Source of the DNA: Bacteroidales bacterium
GTDB taxonomy: Bacteria; Bacteroidota; Bacteroidia; Bacteroidales; UBA932
DNA: 30,402 nucleotides
Direction of reading: 5' to 3'
NCBI GenBank assembly: GCA_017615445.1
Contig: JAGAAD010000100.1
Location: 1-30,402, forward strand
A program made the translations under genes and the position numbers. The notes beneath the pieces are model-generated. The model was not told the DNA's origin. It saw nothing but the letters and a program-made list of their open reading frames with translations, and searched no databases. Within the stretch, counting starts at the first letter, position 1. Each line of letters begins with the position of its first letter. Shown in pieces: positions 1-8,672 of the stretch.

Positions 1-1662
1 CGCTACGGCTACACCTTCCTCGGCTTCACCGAGCCGTTCCTCTGCCGCCTCGTGCCTCAGCTGATAGCCGACATGGGTGGAGCTTATCCCGAGCTCGTCA
101 GCCAGCAGAAGATAATCGAGTCCGTCATCCGCGAAGAGGAGCTCGCTTTCCTCAGGACGCTGGACCGCGGCATCAAGCTGCTGGACGACTACATGGCCAA
201 GTCCAAGGCGGACAAGGTCATCAAGGGAGTGGACGCATTCGTGCTCTACGACACCTACGGTTTCCCGATCGACCTCACCCAGCTCATCGCGGGCGAGAAC
301 GGGTACACCGTGGACCTGGACGGCTTCAATGTGGAGCTCCAGAAGCAGAAGGAGCGCGCCCGCAACGCCACCGCCAACGAATTCGGCGACTGGGTGGAGT
401 ATGCGGAAGGCGACTCTCAGTTCGTGGGCTATGACACCACGGAAGTGCAGGGAGCAAAGCTCCTGAGACACCGCGAGGTGGTGCAGAAGAACAAAAAGAT
501 GCTCCAGCTCGTCTTCGACAAGACTCCGTTCTACGGCGAGATGGGCGGCGAAGTGGGCGACACCGGGCACATCGAATCAGCCGGCGAAAGGATCAAGATC
601 CTGGACACCGTGAAGGAAAACGGTCTCACTGTCCACATCGCCGAGAAACTGCCCGAGGACTGCACCGCAAGCTTCAAACTGGTGGTGGACGCCCGCCGCA
701 GGCAGAATATTGCTAACAACCATTCCTGCACGCATCTTCTCGATCAGGCCCTGAGGGAGATCCTCGGAACCCACGTCGAGCAGAAGGGCTCATATGTCTC
801 GGACACCCAGTTGAGGTTCGACTTCTCGCACTTCGAGAAGCTCTCTGACGAGCAGATCCGAAAGGTGGAAGACAGGGTCAACCAGATGATACGCGAGAAC
901 TATCTTCTCGAGGAAAAGCGCGACGCCACCATGGAAGAAGCCCAGGCAATGGGCGCTATCGCCCTGTTCGGTGAGAAATATGGAGACAGCGTCAGGGTGG
1001 TGAAGTTCGGCCCGAGCGTGGAGCTCTGCGGCGGCTGCCATGTCAGCGCCACCGGCAAGATCGGCTTCTTCAAGATAGTGAGCGAAGGCGCGATCGCAGC
1101 CGGCGTCCGCAGAATCGAAGCCGTCACAGGCGAGAACGCCGAGCAGTTCGTGGCGTCCATGCAGTACACTGTCAAGGCCGCCCGTGCCGCTTTCAACAAC
1201 GCTCCTGACCTCGTGGCCGCTATCACGAAACTCGTTGAGGACAACGCTGCGCTGAAGAAGCAGGCTGAGGAATTCGCCAAGCAGAAGACTGCCGAGTTCG
1301 CAAAGACCATCAGCGCAAAAGCGCAGGAGGTTAACGGCATCAAACTCATCGCCGTGGACCAGTCGCTGGCAGAGGGAGCAAATCCCGCCATGGTGAGGGA
1401 AGCGGCCCTGCTGCTTCAGAAGAGTCTCGAGAACACGGCGCTGGTCGCGGCCTTCGTCTTCGAAGGCAAGCCGCAGCTCGCGCTGATGTACTCTCCGGAC
1501 CTTGTCGCGAAAGGCAAGAACGCCGGCGCGGACATCCGCGAAGGTGCGAAGTTCATCCAGGGAGGCGGCGGCGGACAGCCCGGTCTCGCCACTGCCGGCG
1601 GCAAGAACCCGGATGGCATAAAAGATGCACTTGAAGCCCTGAAAGCGATAGCCACAAAATAA
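1..1662 (+). CDS. alaS: Alanine-tRNA ligase, 5'-truncated by the window edge
   Basis: Charges tRNA-Ala with alanine in the cytoplasm and hydrolyses mischarged Ser- or Gly-tRNA-Ala. The reading frame is open from base 1 (it begins RYGYTFLGF, typical of the end of the catalytic half), so the gene starts outside the window; the GTG at 52 is not its start. About 552 residues remain of the roughly 870 usual for the family. Visible parts, in fragment numbering: the editing-domain zinc/active-site motif H241-x3-H245 followed by the matching C343-GG-C346-H347 motif, then a coiled linker (about 400-440) and the C-Ala domain with the glycine-rich GGGGGQPGLA near the end. The class II aminoacylation motifs lie mostly upstream and cannot be checked. 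The next gene begins 15 bases downstream, suggesting cotranscription. Identification is secure. Confidence 0.97.
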   Translation, partial: RYGYTFLGFTEPFLCRLVPQLIADMGGAYPELVSQQKIIESVIREEELAFLRTLDRGIKLLDDYMAKSKADKVIKGVDAFVLYDTYGFPIDLTQLIAGENGYTVDLDGFNVELQKQKERARNATANEFGDWVEYAEGDSQFVGYDTTEVQGAKLLRHREVVQKNKKMLQLVFDKTPFYGEMGGEVGDTGHIESAGERIKILDTVKENGLTVHIAEKLPEDCTASFKLVVDARRRQNIANNHSCTHLLDQALREILGTHVEQKGSYVSDTQLRFDFSHFEKLSDEQIRKVEDRVNQMIRENYLLEEKRDATMEEAQAMGAIALFGEKYGDSVRVVKFGPSVELCGGCHVSATGKIGFFKIVSEGAIAAGVRRIEAVTGENAEQFVASMQYTVKAARAAFNNAPDLVAAITKLVEDNAALKKQAEEFAKQKTAEFAKTISAKAQEVNGIKLIAVDQSLAEGANPAMVREAALLLQKSLENTALVAAFVFEGKPQLALMYSPDLVAKGKNAGADIREGAKFIQGGGGGQPGLATAGGKNPDGIKDALEALKAIATK

Positions 1663-1677
1663 GCAGAACCCGAAGGG

Positions 1678-4104
1678 ATGAAACGACTGGATAGATTTGT
1701 TCTCAAATCGTTCACAGGACCGTTCATAGCGATCCTGCTGATAGTCGTGTTCATCCTGGTGATGCAGTTCCTCTGGCTGTATATAGACGAACTGGTAGGA
1801 AAGGGCCTCGGAATGAGGGTGATTGCGGAGTTCCTTATGTGGGGCACCTGCACGATTCTCCCGCTGGCTCTGCCTCTGGCCACCCTCCTCGCTTCGATGA
1901 TGACCTTCGGCCAGATGACCGAAAACAAGGAACTGATGGCGGTGAAAGCCTCCGGAGTTTCCTTCGTGAGGATCATATCCCCGATAATCATAGTCTCGGC
2001 GATAGTGGCGGTGGCGGCCTATTTCGTGGGCGACAACCTGGTGCCGAAGGCCTACAAGGAGATCTACCAGCTCCGCACGGACATCGGCAAGACCAAGGAA
2101 GAAATAAAAATCCCTTCCGGAACCTTCTATGACGGAATAGACGGTTACATCCTCCGTGTGGACGACCAGTCGGACGGCATGCTCTACGGTGTGATGGTCT
2201 ACGACCACACCGCGAAGAAAGGAAACACCAGCATCACTCTGGCGGACTCCGCCACCATGCGTCTGAGCAAGGCGAAGGACTACCTGATCTTCACCCTCTA
2301 CAACGGCACGAACTATCAGGAGACCAACAGCAGAAAGGGCTCCGAGATGGACCTTCAGCTGAACAAGGTCGCCTTCGAAAAGCAGCAGCTCATAATCTCG
2401 CTTTCCAACTACGCCTTCGAGAAATCCGAAGAGAACCGTTTCGGAAACCAGATCAAGGCCCAGAAGACTGAGTCTCTGGTCCACGAACGCGACTCTCTTC
2501 GCAGGATAACGGAAGCGGCCTACAAGGACCACTACCGCGGCCTGACTGAATCCTCATATTTCTCCTTCAAGAAACAGCTGGACAGCACGGCGTTCAATTC
2601 AACCAAATCCGACTTCCAGTACGAAGGCTTCGGAGTGTGGAAGAAGAGGGCGGACAAGATAAAGGCTCTGAAGTCGGCTTCCGAAAAAGCCAACAGAATG
2701 GCTTCCGAGCTGACCAACTACAGCCGTGAAAACTATGTCGAGTACTTCTACCTCCGCCGCTCGAGTGTGGAGATCCTGCACAAGATAGCCCAGGCTCTCG
2801 CGTGCTTCATCCTGTTCTTCATCGGCGCGCCGCTCGGCGCCCTGATAGGAAAGGGCGGCCTCGGAGTCAGCGCCATCATCTCGGTGCTGTTCTTCGTGCT
2901 CTACTGGGTGGTGGACATCTCCGGCGTGAAGCTCGGTAACGACGGCGCGGTCGCGGCCCCGATAGGCGCGTTCGTCTCGTCCTATGTGCTGGCGCCGATA
3001 GGCTTCTACCTGACGTGGAAGGCCGTGCACGACGCCTCGTTCACGGGCATGGACCAGCTGAAGACGGCCCTCAGAAGGCTGTGGCGCAAGATATGGAGCT
3101 TCTTCCGCAGGACGCGCATAGTCTATATGGGAACCCCCGAGTTCGCGGTGGCTCCGCTGGATAACCTCATCAAACATCGCTACAACATCGTGGGTGTGGT
3201 GACTGTGCCGGACAAACCGAGCGGCCGCGGGCTGAAGGTGAACGAAAGCGCAGTCAAGCAGTATGCCGTGGCCCACAATGTCCCGGTGCTGCAGCCGGTG
3301 AAGCTGAAGGATCCGGAATTCCTCGAGCAACTTAAGGCCCTGAAGGCGGATATGTTCGTGGTGGTGGCCTTCCGCATGCTGCCGGAGGAAGTGTGGAAGA
3401 TGCCGAAGTACGGCACCTTCAATCTCCATGCGGCCCTGCTGCCTCAGTACCGCGGTGCCGCCCCCATCAACTGGGCGGTAATCAACGGCGAGAAACTGAC
3501 GGGCGTGACCTCGTTCATGATAGACCACAACATCGACACCGGCGGCATCATCCTCCGCCAGGAGTGCAGGATCGGACCGGACGACACAGCCGGAGACGTG
3601 CACGACAAGCTGATGGCGATAGGCTCGGACATCGTGCTGCAGACTGTGGAGGGACTCGTGGAGAGGAACGTGGAGACCCGCGTGCAGCGCAGCTTCATCC
3701 AGGGCGCCGAGGTGCTCAAGCCCGCGCCGAAGCTCACTCCCGAGCTGCTGAATATAGACTGGACGGACACCACCAAGCACGTCCGCAATCTCATCCGCGG
3801 CCTCAGCCCTTACCCGGCGGCCTACACGATGATCCGGAAAGACGGGCAGCCTCCGGTGCAGCTGAAGATCTTCAGGGCGGACGCCCTCGAAGGCAAGGCG
3901 GTGCCGGGCACTATCGACAGCGACGGCAAGACCTACCTGACGATAGCCACCGCGGACGGACTCCTTTCCATCAAGGAACTCCAGTTAAGCGGCAAGAAGA
4001 AAATGAACATAGAGGAATTCCTCAGGGGATTCCGTGAACCTCAGAGCTGGACTGCCCTCAACGGCACCTCCAAATCTGAAATTGCAAGACTCAAAGAAAA
4101 ATAA
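1678..4104 (+). CDS. lptG-fmt: LptF/LptG-type permease fused in frame to methionyl-tRNA formyltransferase
   Basis: One 808-codon frame encodes two proteins that are normally separate. Residues 1 to about 450 are a YjgP/YjgQ permease: TM helices near 14-36, 50-75 and 98-116, a periplasmic beta-rich domain (about 120-360), then TM helices near 372-390, 398-416 and 424-448. This family forms the inner-membrane part of the lipopolysaccharide exporter with LptB. A basic linker (RRLWRKIWSFFRR) leads to R480-IVYMGTPEF, the start of a full-length Fmt, which formylates initiator Met-tRNA. Its catalytic residues N582, H584 and D620 have the same spacing as N106, H108 and D144 of the E. coli enzyme, and the C-terminal tRNA-binding domain is present. 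No stop or frame break lies between the halves. An internal ATG at 3049 could give a free Fmt with about 27 extra residues; the ATG at 3127 would lose the first beta strand. Whether it is LptF or LptG is uncertain. Confidence 0.9.
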   Translation: MKRLDRFVLKSFTGPFIAILLIVVFILVMQFLWLYIDELVGKGLGMRVIAEFLMWGTCTILPLALPLATLLASMMTFGQMTENKELMAVKASGVSFVRIISPIIIVSAIVAVAAYFVGDNLVPKAYKEIYQLRTDIGKTKEEIKIPSGTFYDGIDGYILRVDDQSDGMLYGVMVYDHTAKKGNTSITLADSATMRLSKAKDYLIFTLYNGTNYQETNSRKGSEMDLQLNKVAFEKQQLIISLSNYAFEKSEENRFGNQIKAQKTESLVHERDSLRRITEAAYKDHYRGLTESSYFSFKKQLDSTAFNSTKSDFQYEGFGVWKKRADKIKALKSASEKANRMASELTNYSRENYVEYFYLRRSSVEILHKIAQALACFILFFIGAPLGALIGKGGLGVSAIISVLFFVLYWVVDISGVKLGNDGAVAAPIGAFVSSYVLAPIGFYLTWKAVHDASFTGMDQLKTALRRLWRKIWSFFRRTRIVYMGTPEFAVAPLDNLIKHRYNIVGVVTVPDKPSGRGLKVNESAVKQYAVAHNVPVLQPVKLKDPEFLEQLKALKADMFVVVAFRMLPEEVWKMPKYGTFNLHAALLPQYRGAAPINWAVINGEKLTGVTSFMIDHNIDTGGIILRQECRIGPDDTAGDVHDKLMAIGSDIVLQTVEGLVERNVETRVQRSFIQGAEVLKPAPKLTPELLNIDWTDTTKHVRNLIRGLSPYPAAYTMIRKDGQPPVQLKIFRADALEGKAVPGTIDSDGKTYLTIATADGLLSIKELQLSGKKKMNIEEFLRGFREPQSWTALNGTSKSEIARLKEK

Positions 4105-4112
4105 TATATTTG
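4081..4112 (+). promoter_or_regulatory. Possible Bacteroidota promoter before the first M23 gene
   Basis: TATATTTG at 4105-4112 matches the Bacteroidota -7 consensus TAnnTTTG exactly. ATTG at 4081-4084, 20 bases upstream, is one mismatch from the -33 TTTG element. A start point 5-7 bases downstream would fall on or next to the ATG at 4117, giving a leaderless mRNA. It lies at the very end of the preceding coding sequence. Inferred from consensus only. Confidence 0.4.
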
Positions 4113-4116
4113 CGCG

Positions 4117-5094
4117 ATGAGCAAATTCAGCAGATACGTCTATAATCCGGAGACTCTCCTCTACGAAAAAAAGGAGGATTCGAAGGCAGTCCGCGTCTTG
4201 AAAGTGGCGGGCTTCGCCTTCTGTGTGGCCGCGGTTGTAGCGCTCAATTTCATCATCTACACTCAAGTTCTCGGACTGGATCTTCCGAAGACTGCGCATC
4301 TAAAGAAGAAGAACGCAGAATGGCAGGCGAAGTTCGAGGTGCTCAATCATAATCTGGATGTGGCAGAGAAAGTGCTCGGAGATATAGAGCAGAGAGACGA
4401 CGACGTCTACCGTTCCATCTTCGGCCTCGAGGAAATCCCCGAGGAAGTGAAGCAGGCAGGTTTCGGAGGAGTTAACCGTTATTCTTATCTGGACGACCTC
4501 GGCGGTTCGGCTTATCTGAAAAACACTGTCAGGCGCCTGGACATCATGACGAAGCGCTCGTACCTTCAGAGCAACGCCCTGGACGAAGTGGCGATGGTCT
4601 CTCATCAGGCCGGAAACCTCATCTCCTGCGTGCCTGCAGTCTCTCCCATCATGCCCGAGACCGGAAAGTACCGCATCTCGAGCCCGTTCGGACGCCGTTC
4701 AGACCCTGTCCGCAAGAGCACGGTGGCCTTCCACGAAGGAATAGACTTCGCGACCTATCTGGGTAATCCGGTCTACAGCACCGGAGACGGTGTGGTCGAG
4801 AGGGTGCGCTACCAGTTCTTCGGCTACGGTAACGAAGTTGTCATCGATCACGGTTTCGGTTACAAGACCCGTTACGCACACTTGAATTCCATCGATGTGG
4901 CGAAAGGCCAGACCCTCAAGAGAGGGCAGAAGATAGGAACGGTGGGCAGCACGGGAAAATCCACCGGACCTCACCTCCACTACGAAGTGATATACAAAGG
5001 CAAACAGATCAACCCCAGTCCTTTCATGGATCTTTCCATCAAGCCTGAGGAGTACAAATCAATGGTGAGGACGGCCGCAGATGAGCAACTCTGA
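4117..5094 (+). CDS. Membrane-anchored M23 family metallopeptidase (LytM domain), first of pair
   Basis: Predicted zinc endopeptidase acting on peptidoglycan cross-bridges in the periplasm. The 325-residue protein has a short cytoplasmic N-terminus, one TM helix at about 27-50, a coiled segment (about 55-95) and a C-terminal LytM/M23 domain. The zinc and catalytic residues are all present: H206-x3-D210 (HEGID), H255 (RYAHL) and H286-L-H288. It is therefore likely to be active, not a degenerate LytM activator. ATG 4117 follows the formyltransferase stop by 12 bases. Its 3' end overlaps the next M23 gene by 14 bases, suggesting translational coupling. The layout resembles Bacteroidota proteins involved in cell shape or wall turnover; the exact bond cleaved is not known. 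Confidence 0.9.
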   Translation: MSKFSRYVYNPETLLYEKKEDSKAVRVLKVAGFAFCVAAVVALNFIIYTQVLGLDLPKTAHLKKKNAEWQAKFEVLNHNLDVAEKVLGDIEQRDDDVYRSIFGLEEIPEEVKQAGFGGVNRYSYLDDLGGSAYLKNTVRRLDIMTKRSYLQSNALDEVAMVSHQAGNLISCVPAVSPIMPETGKYRISSPFGRRSDPVRKSTVAFHEGIDFATYLGNPVYSTGDGVVERVRYQFFGYGNEVVIDHGFGYKTRYAHLNSIDVAKGQTLKRGQKIGTVGSTGKSTGPHLHYEVIYKGKQINPSPFMDLSIKPEEYKSMVRTAADEQL

Positions 5095-6037
5095 TCGCAG
5101 ATACAGTTTCGGCGCCGATTTTCAGTTCACGGAGTCGGACAAACCATATCAGCGGGTACTAAGGTTCCTGCTGATTGTGTTTGCTACGGCCTTTGTGCTG
5201 ACGGTGGTCCTGTACTCTGTGTTTGCGCTCGCGGTGAACACGGACGTGGAAGGAAAACTGAAGAGAGAGAACAAGATGTACGAGAAATTGTACCCTCAGC
5301 TTCTCCCTCAGCAGAAGCTCCTTGAAGACGGAATAGCAGGCCTTCAGCTGAAGGACAACGACGTCTATCAGGAGGTGTTCCACGCAAATGCCCCGGCCGT
5401 GGATCCGATCAACTCCCTGTCTTTCCTGAACGGAAACGACACGGTGCCTGAGACGAAGATAGTGGCCTACACGGCCATGAAAATAGAAACGGTGAGTGCC
5501 GGGATAGATGAAATCGAGCACTCTTTCCGGAAAGCGCTGCTCCGTGCGGCCAACCCGGCGACTGTGATGCCGCCCATGGACCTGCCCGTCAGGGGGATCT
5601 CCTTCTCGCAGGTGGGTGCATCCAAGGGCATGAAGATGAACCCGTTCTTCAAGGCCTATGTGCAGCACGACGGCCTGGATTTCATCCTCTCGCAGGGAGA
5701 TCCGGTCTACTCCGCGGCGGACGGGAAAGTCTCGCTGGTGGAGCAGTCCAACAAAGGCCACGGGAACCGCATAACCATCACCCACAAGGGCGGTTATGTC
5801 ACCCGCTACTCGCATCTTTCGACCATGCGTGTGAAGCAGGGGCAGAACGTCCGCAGGGGAGAGAGGATAGGCGCGATCGGAATGACCGGTTCGTCGTTCG
5901 CCCCGCACCTGCACTACGAAGTGCTGCTGGGCGGCGCGCCGCTGGACCCGATAAACTACATCTTCGGTTCGGTAACGCCCGAAGAATACACAAATATGCT
6001 TTATGTCGCTGCCGCAACGCAGCAGTCAATGGACTAA
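5081..6037 (+). CDS. Membrane-anchored M23 family metallopeptidase, second of pair
   Basis: A 318-residue paralogue of the preceding gene with the same architecture: a cytoplasmic N-terminus of about 25 residues, one TM helix (about 26-50), a coiled region and a C-terminal LytM/M23 domain. The zinc and catalytic positions are intact: H196-x3-D200 (HDGLD), H245 (RYSHL) and H276-L-H278. It is predicted to cleave peptidoglycan peptides in the periplasm. Its ATG lies inside the last codons of the upstream gene in another frame, so the two are probably made in linked amounts. The MerR-type gene starts 4 bases after its stop. The pair most likely arose by tandem duplication and may work as partners; this is inference. 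Confidence 0.9.
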   Translation: MSNSDRRYSFGADFQFTESDKPYQRVLRFLLIVFATAFVLTVVLYSVFALAVNTDVEGKLKRENKMYEKLYPQLLPQQKLLEDGIAGLQLKDNDVYQEVFHANAPAVDPINSLSFLNGNDTVPETKIVAYTAMKIETVSAGIDEIEHSFRKALLRAANPATVMPPMDLPVRGISFSQVGASKGMKMNPFFKAYVQHDGLDFILSQGDPVYSAADGKVSLVEQSNKGHGNRITITHKGGYVTRYSHLSTMRVKQGQNVRRGERIGAIGMTGSSFAPHLHYEVLLGGAPLDPINYIFGSVTPEEYTNMLYVAAATQQSMD

Positions 6038-6041
6038 CGAT

Positions 6042-6359
6042 ATGGACAAGCTTTACTATTCGATCGGCGAAGTGTCCGAGGCTCTTGGAGAGAGCGTCTC
6101 CTGCATCAGGTTCTGGACGAACTCCTTTCCGAAGCAGCTGAATCCCCGTCGCACCGCGAAGGGAAACCGCCAGTACTCCGCCGAGGACATCGAAGCCCTG
6201 AGGAAGATCCAGTACCTGGTGAAAAAGCAGGGCCTTACCCTCGAAGGAGCCCAGAAACAGCTTTCGGAAGACAGCTCGAAGGCGGACAAGGCCGTGAAGG
6301 TCGCAGATTCGCTGAAAGCCATCAGGGAGCAGCTTGTCGCAATCAAAGAATCACTATAA
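6042..6359 (+). CDS. MerR-family helix-turn-helix regulator
   Basis: A 105-residue protein beginning MDKLYYSIGEVSEALG, the classic start of a MerR winged helix-turn-helix domain (residues about 4-72), followed by a short lysine- and glutamate-rich helical tail. There is no metal- or drug-binding domain, so it may respond to a partner or act constitutively. I chose ATG 6042 rather than the upstream start at 6003 because the latter lies inside the M23 coding sequence and would add 13 residues foreign to the family. A small MerR protein next to an M23 peptidase is, to my knowledge, a recurring pair in Bacteroidota. Its targets cannot be read from the sequence. Confidence 0.88.
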   Translation: MDKLYYSIGEVSEALGESVSCIRFWTNSFPKQLNPRRTAKGNRQYSAEDIEALRKIQYLVKKQGLTLEGAQKQLSEDSSKADKAVKVADSLKAIREQLVAIKESL

Positions 6360-6371
6360 AAAACACAATAT

Positions 6372-7193
6372 ATGGCAACAACAAAAACAAAGAAGGCAGC
6401 CCCTCAGATAGACGTGAGGGAGACCTTCGTATCGCTGCAGAAAGATTTCGGAGAGACTGGTATCCCCGTTGCAGAAAAACTCAAAGTTTTGTACGCCCTT
6501 CAGCAGGCAGACAACGAGATAGACAAGATCAAGAACCTCCGCGGCGCTCTTCCTCAGGAAGTCGCCCAGATTGAGGACGAACTGGCAGGCCTTAAGAGCA
6601 AGGTGGCCCACCACGAAGAACTGATTGCCGGTTATGAGGCAAGCATCGAGGAGAACAAGAACCAGATAGTGGATCTGGACGCCGAGATCGCCAAGTATCA
6701 GGAGCAGCTCTCGAACATCTCGAACAGCCGCGAGTATGACAGCATCAGCAAGGAAATCGAGAACCTCGGCCTGCTGCGCGAGATCGCCCAGAAGCACATA
6801 GGCGAAGCCCGTATGGCAATCGGTGAGAGAAGGGACGCTATCGACGCTCTCGGAGACAGGATCGCAATCCGTGAGCAGGACCTCGCTGCGAAGCAGGAAG
6901 AGCTCGAGACCATCGTGGCCAGCACCTCCGAAGAGGAGAAGGCTCTCCAGGAGAGGCGCGACGCCTGCGCGGCGAAGATAGACGAAAGGACTATGAGCGC
7001 CTACGACCGCATCCGCGGCAGCGTTCGTAACCACCTCGCAGTGGTGACTGTCTACAACGGCGACTCCTGCGGAGGCTGCTTCAATGCCATTACCCCTCAG
7101 AGGCTTGTGGAGATCGCTTCCGGAAAGAAGCTTGTCATCTGCGAGCATTGCGGAAGAATCCTTGTGAACCCGGACGCAGAAGTACAGGAATAA
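6372..7193 (+). CDS. Coiled-coil protein with C-terminal C4 zinc ribbon
   Basis: A 273-residue cytoplasmic protein of the COG1579 type. Residues about 35-205 form a long antiparallel coiled-coil hairpin, rich in E, K, A and I. The C-terminus carries a zinc ribbon with C233-x2-C236 and C257-x2-C260. The family is widespread, but its molecular role is poorly defined; some members are thought to bind nucleic acids or proteins. In other Bacteroidota it often sits beside a Nif3-like gene, which is absent here. The dnaB start follows 3 bases after its stop. The first 20 residues are lysine-, alanine- and threonine-rich and probably disordered. Confidence 0.87.
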   Translation: MATTKTKKAAPQIDVRETFVSLQKDFGETGIPVAEKLKVLYALQQADNEIDKIKNLRGALPQEVAQIEDELAGLKSKVAHHEELIAGYEASIEENKNQIVDLDAEIAKYQEQLSNISNSREYDSISKEIENLGLLREIAQKHIGEARMAIGERRDAIDALGDRIAIREQDLAAKQEELETIVASTSEEEKALQERRDACAAKIDERTMSAYDRIRGSVRNHLAVVTVYNGDSCGGCFNAITPQRLVEIASGKKLVICEHCGRILVNPDAEVQE

Positions 7194-7196
7194 ACT

Positions 7197-8672
7197 ATGC
7201 CTCAGGCGAATAACACGAAAGGCGGACGCAAGAGCCAGGACGTCATTCAGGACATCGGGCGTGAGATGGGTCGTATCCCTCCTCAGGCCCTCGATGTGGA
7301 GGAAGCCGTCCTCGGTGCCATGCTCCTTGAGCCCAACTGTGTGGACGAGGCCCTGGAAGCGCTCAAGCCAAAGTGCTTCTACCTGGAGCGCAACCGCCTG
7401 ATCTTCGAAGCGATAGTCTCGCTGCACAGCGCCAACGCACCGGTGGACATAATCACCGTCAGCGAGAAGCTTCGCCAGCTGGACACCCTCGAAAAGGTGG
7501 GCGGCCCGTCGGTCCTTGCAGACCTGTCCGGCAAGATCGGATCCGCGGCCTACATGGAGAGCTACGTCCGCATCCTTCAGCAGAAGGCGATTCAGAGGGA
7601 CCTCATCTCCGCGGCCCACAACATCCTCAGCAACGCCTACGACGAAAGGGTGACCGTGGATGAGCTCATCGATCAGGCCCAGTCCGGAGTCTATGAGGCG
7701 ACTCAGAGCTCGGACCGCAAGAATGTGCAGGCGATAGGCGCGGTGATCAACCAGGCCCTGGACCGCATCCAGCAGCTCCAGAGCGTGGAGGGTCTGAGCG
7801 GCGTGCCTTCCGGCTTCGCCACGCTCGACCGCATCACGAACGGCTGGCAGGCTTCGGATCTCATAATCCTCGCCGCCCGTCCGTCCGTGGGTAAGACCGC
7901 GTTCTCGCTGAACCTTGCCCGCAACGCCGCGGTGGACCACAACATCCCGGTGGCGTTCTTCTCCCTGGAAATGTCCTCGCTTCAGCTCGCCATGCGTCTT
8001 ATGACCTCCGAGTCGGGCCTCAGCGCAGACAAGATCAAGGGCGGAATCAAGCTCCAGAACGACGAATGGAACCTTCTCGAGCAGTCGCTCAAGAAGCTTT
8101 CTAACGCTCCGCTCTATGTGGACGAGACCCCAGGTCTGCCGATTATGGAATTCCGCAGCAAGGTGAAGGCCCTGGTGAAGCAGAAAAAGGTCAGGCTCGT
8201 GATAGTGGACTACCTGCAGCTCATGCAGGGCCCCATCGAGCTCAAGGGCGTGCGCGAGCAGGAAGTCGCTGCAATTTCGCGTATGCTGAAGGCCACAGCC
8301 AAGGAGTTGAACATCCCCATCATAGCGCTTTCGCAGCTCTCCCGTCAGGCCGTGCAGAGGCAGGGCGGCGGCGGAAAGCCTGTTCTGTCCGACCTCCGCG
8401 AATCCGGAAGTATCGAGCAGGATGCGGATATGGTCATCTTCATCCACAGGCCGGACTTCGTGGGCCTGTCCGAGAACGAAGGAGACCGCGAGAAGACTCA
8501 GATCATAATCGCCAAGCACCGTAACGGCGAAACGCGCGACATAGACATGCTCTTCAAGTCCGAAAGGGTGAAGTTCGTGGAGGTGTCAGACACCCTCTAC
8601 GCAGACACCCCGGAATACGAATCCGGCATGAATTCGCGCGACTTCGTGGAACCCACTGAAGACAGATGGTAG
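7197..8672 (+). CDS. dnaB: Replicative DNA helicase DnaB
   Basis: Hexameric 5'-3' helicase that unwinds DNA at the replication fork and recruits primase. The 491-residue length is normal. Residues about 25-130 are the N-terminal domain that contacts primase; from about 195 on is the RecA-like ATPase, with Walker A around G232-K233-T234 (ARPSVGKT) and Walker B ending at D338 (VIVDYLQL). Motifs SQLSRQ and SDLRESGSIEQDAD follow as expected. There is no intein, which some dnaB genes carry. The stop overlaps the rseC start by 7 bases, linking a replication gene to the Rnf cluster. Confidence 0.98.
   Translation: MPQANNTKGGRKSQDVIQDIGREMGRIPPQALDVEEAVLGAMLLEPNCVDEALEALKPKCFYLERNRLIFEAIVSLHSANAPVDIITVSEKLRQLDTLEKVGGPSVLADLSGKIGSAAYMESYVRILQQKAIQRDLISAAHNILSNAYDERVTVDELIDQAQSGVYEATQSSDRKNVQAIGAVINQALDRIQQLQSVEGLSGVPSGFATLDRITNGWQASDLIILAARPSVGKTAFSLNLARNAAVDHNIPVAFFSLEMSSLQLAMRLMTSESGLSADKIKGGIKLQNDEWNLLEQSLKKLSNAPLYVDETPGLPIMEFRSKVKALVKQKKVRLVIVDYLQLMQGPIELKGVREQEVAAISRMLKATAKELNIPIIALSQLSRQAVQRQGGGGKPVLSDLRESGSIEQDADMVIFIHRPDFVGLSENEGDREKTQIIIAKHRNGETRDIDMLFKSERVKFVEVSDTLYADTPEYESGMNSRDFVEPTEDRW

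Noticed and set aside
790..2532. Open frame of 580 codons on the minus strand opposite alaS and the permease
   Set aside because: It is antisense to two well-conserved genes, its translation is histidine-, valine- and arginine-rich with no domain or signal peptide, and such frames are common opposite G+C-rich coding sequence.
3100..3130. Possible sequencing error joining separate lptG and fmt genes
   Set aside because: The frame is continuous with sensible residues on both sides and no family-typical Fmt Met codon just before RIVYMG. A substitution destroying a stop cannot be excluded without reads, so it is kept as the stated test of the fusion finding.
6354..8519. Open frame of 721 codons on the minus strand opposite the zinc-ribbon gene and dnaB
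   Set aside because: It mirrors the codon structure of the plus-strand genes, spans a gene junction, and has no recognisable motif.
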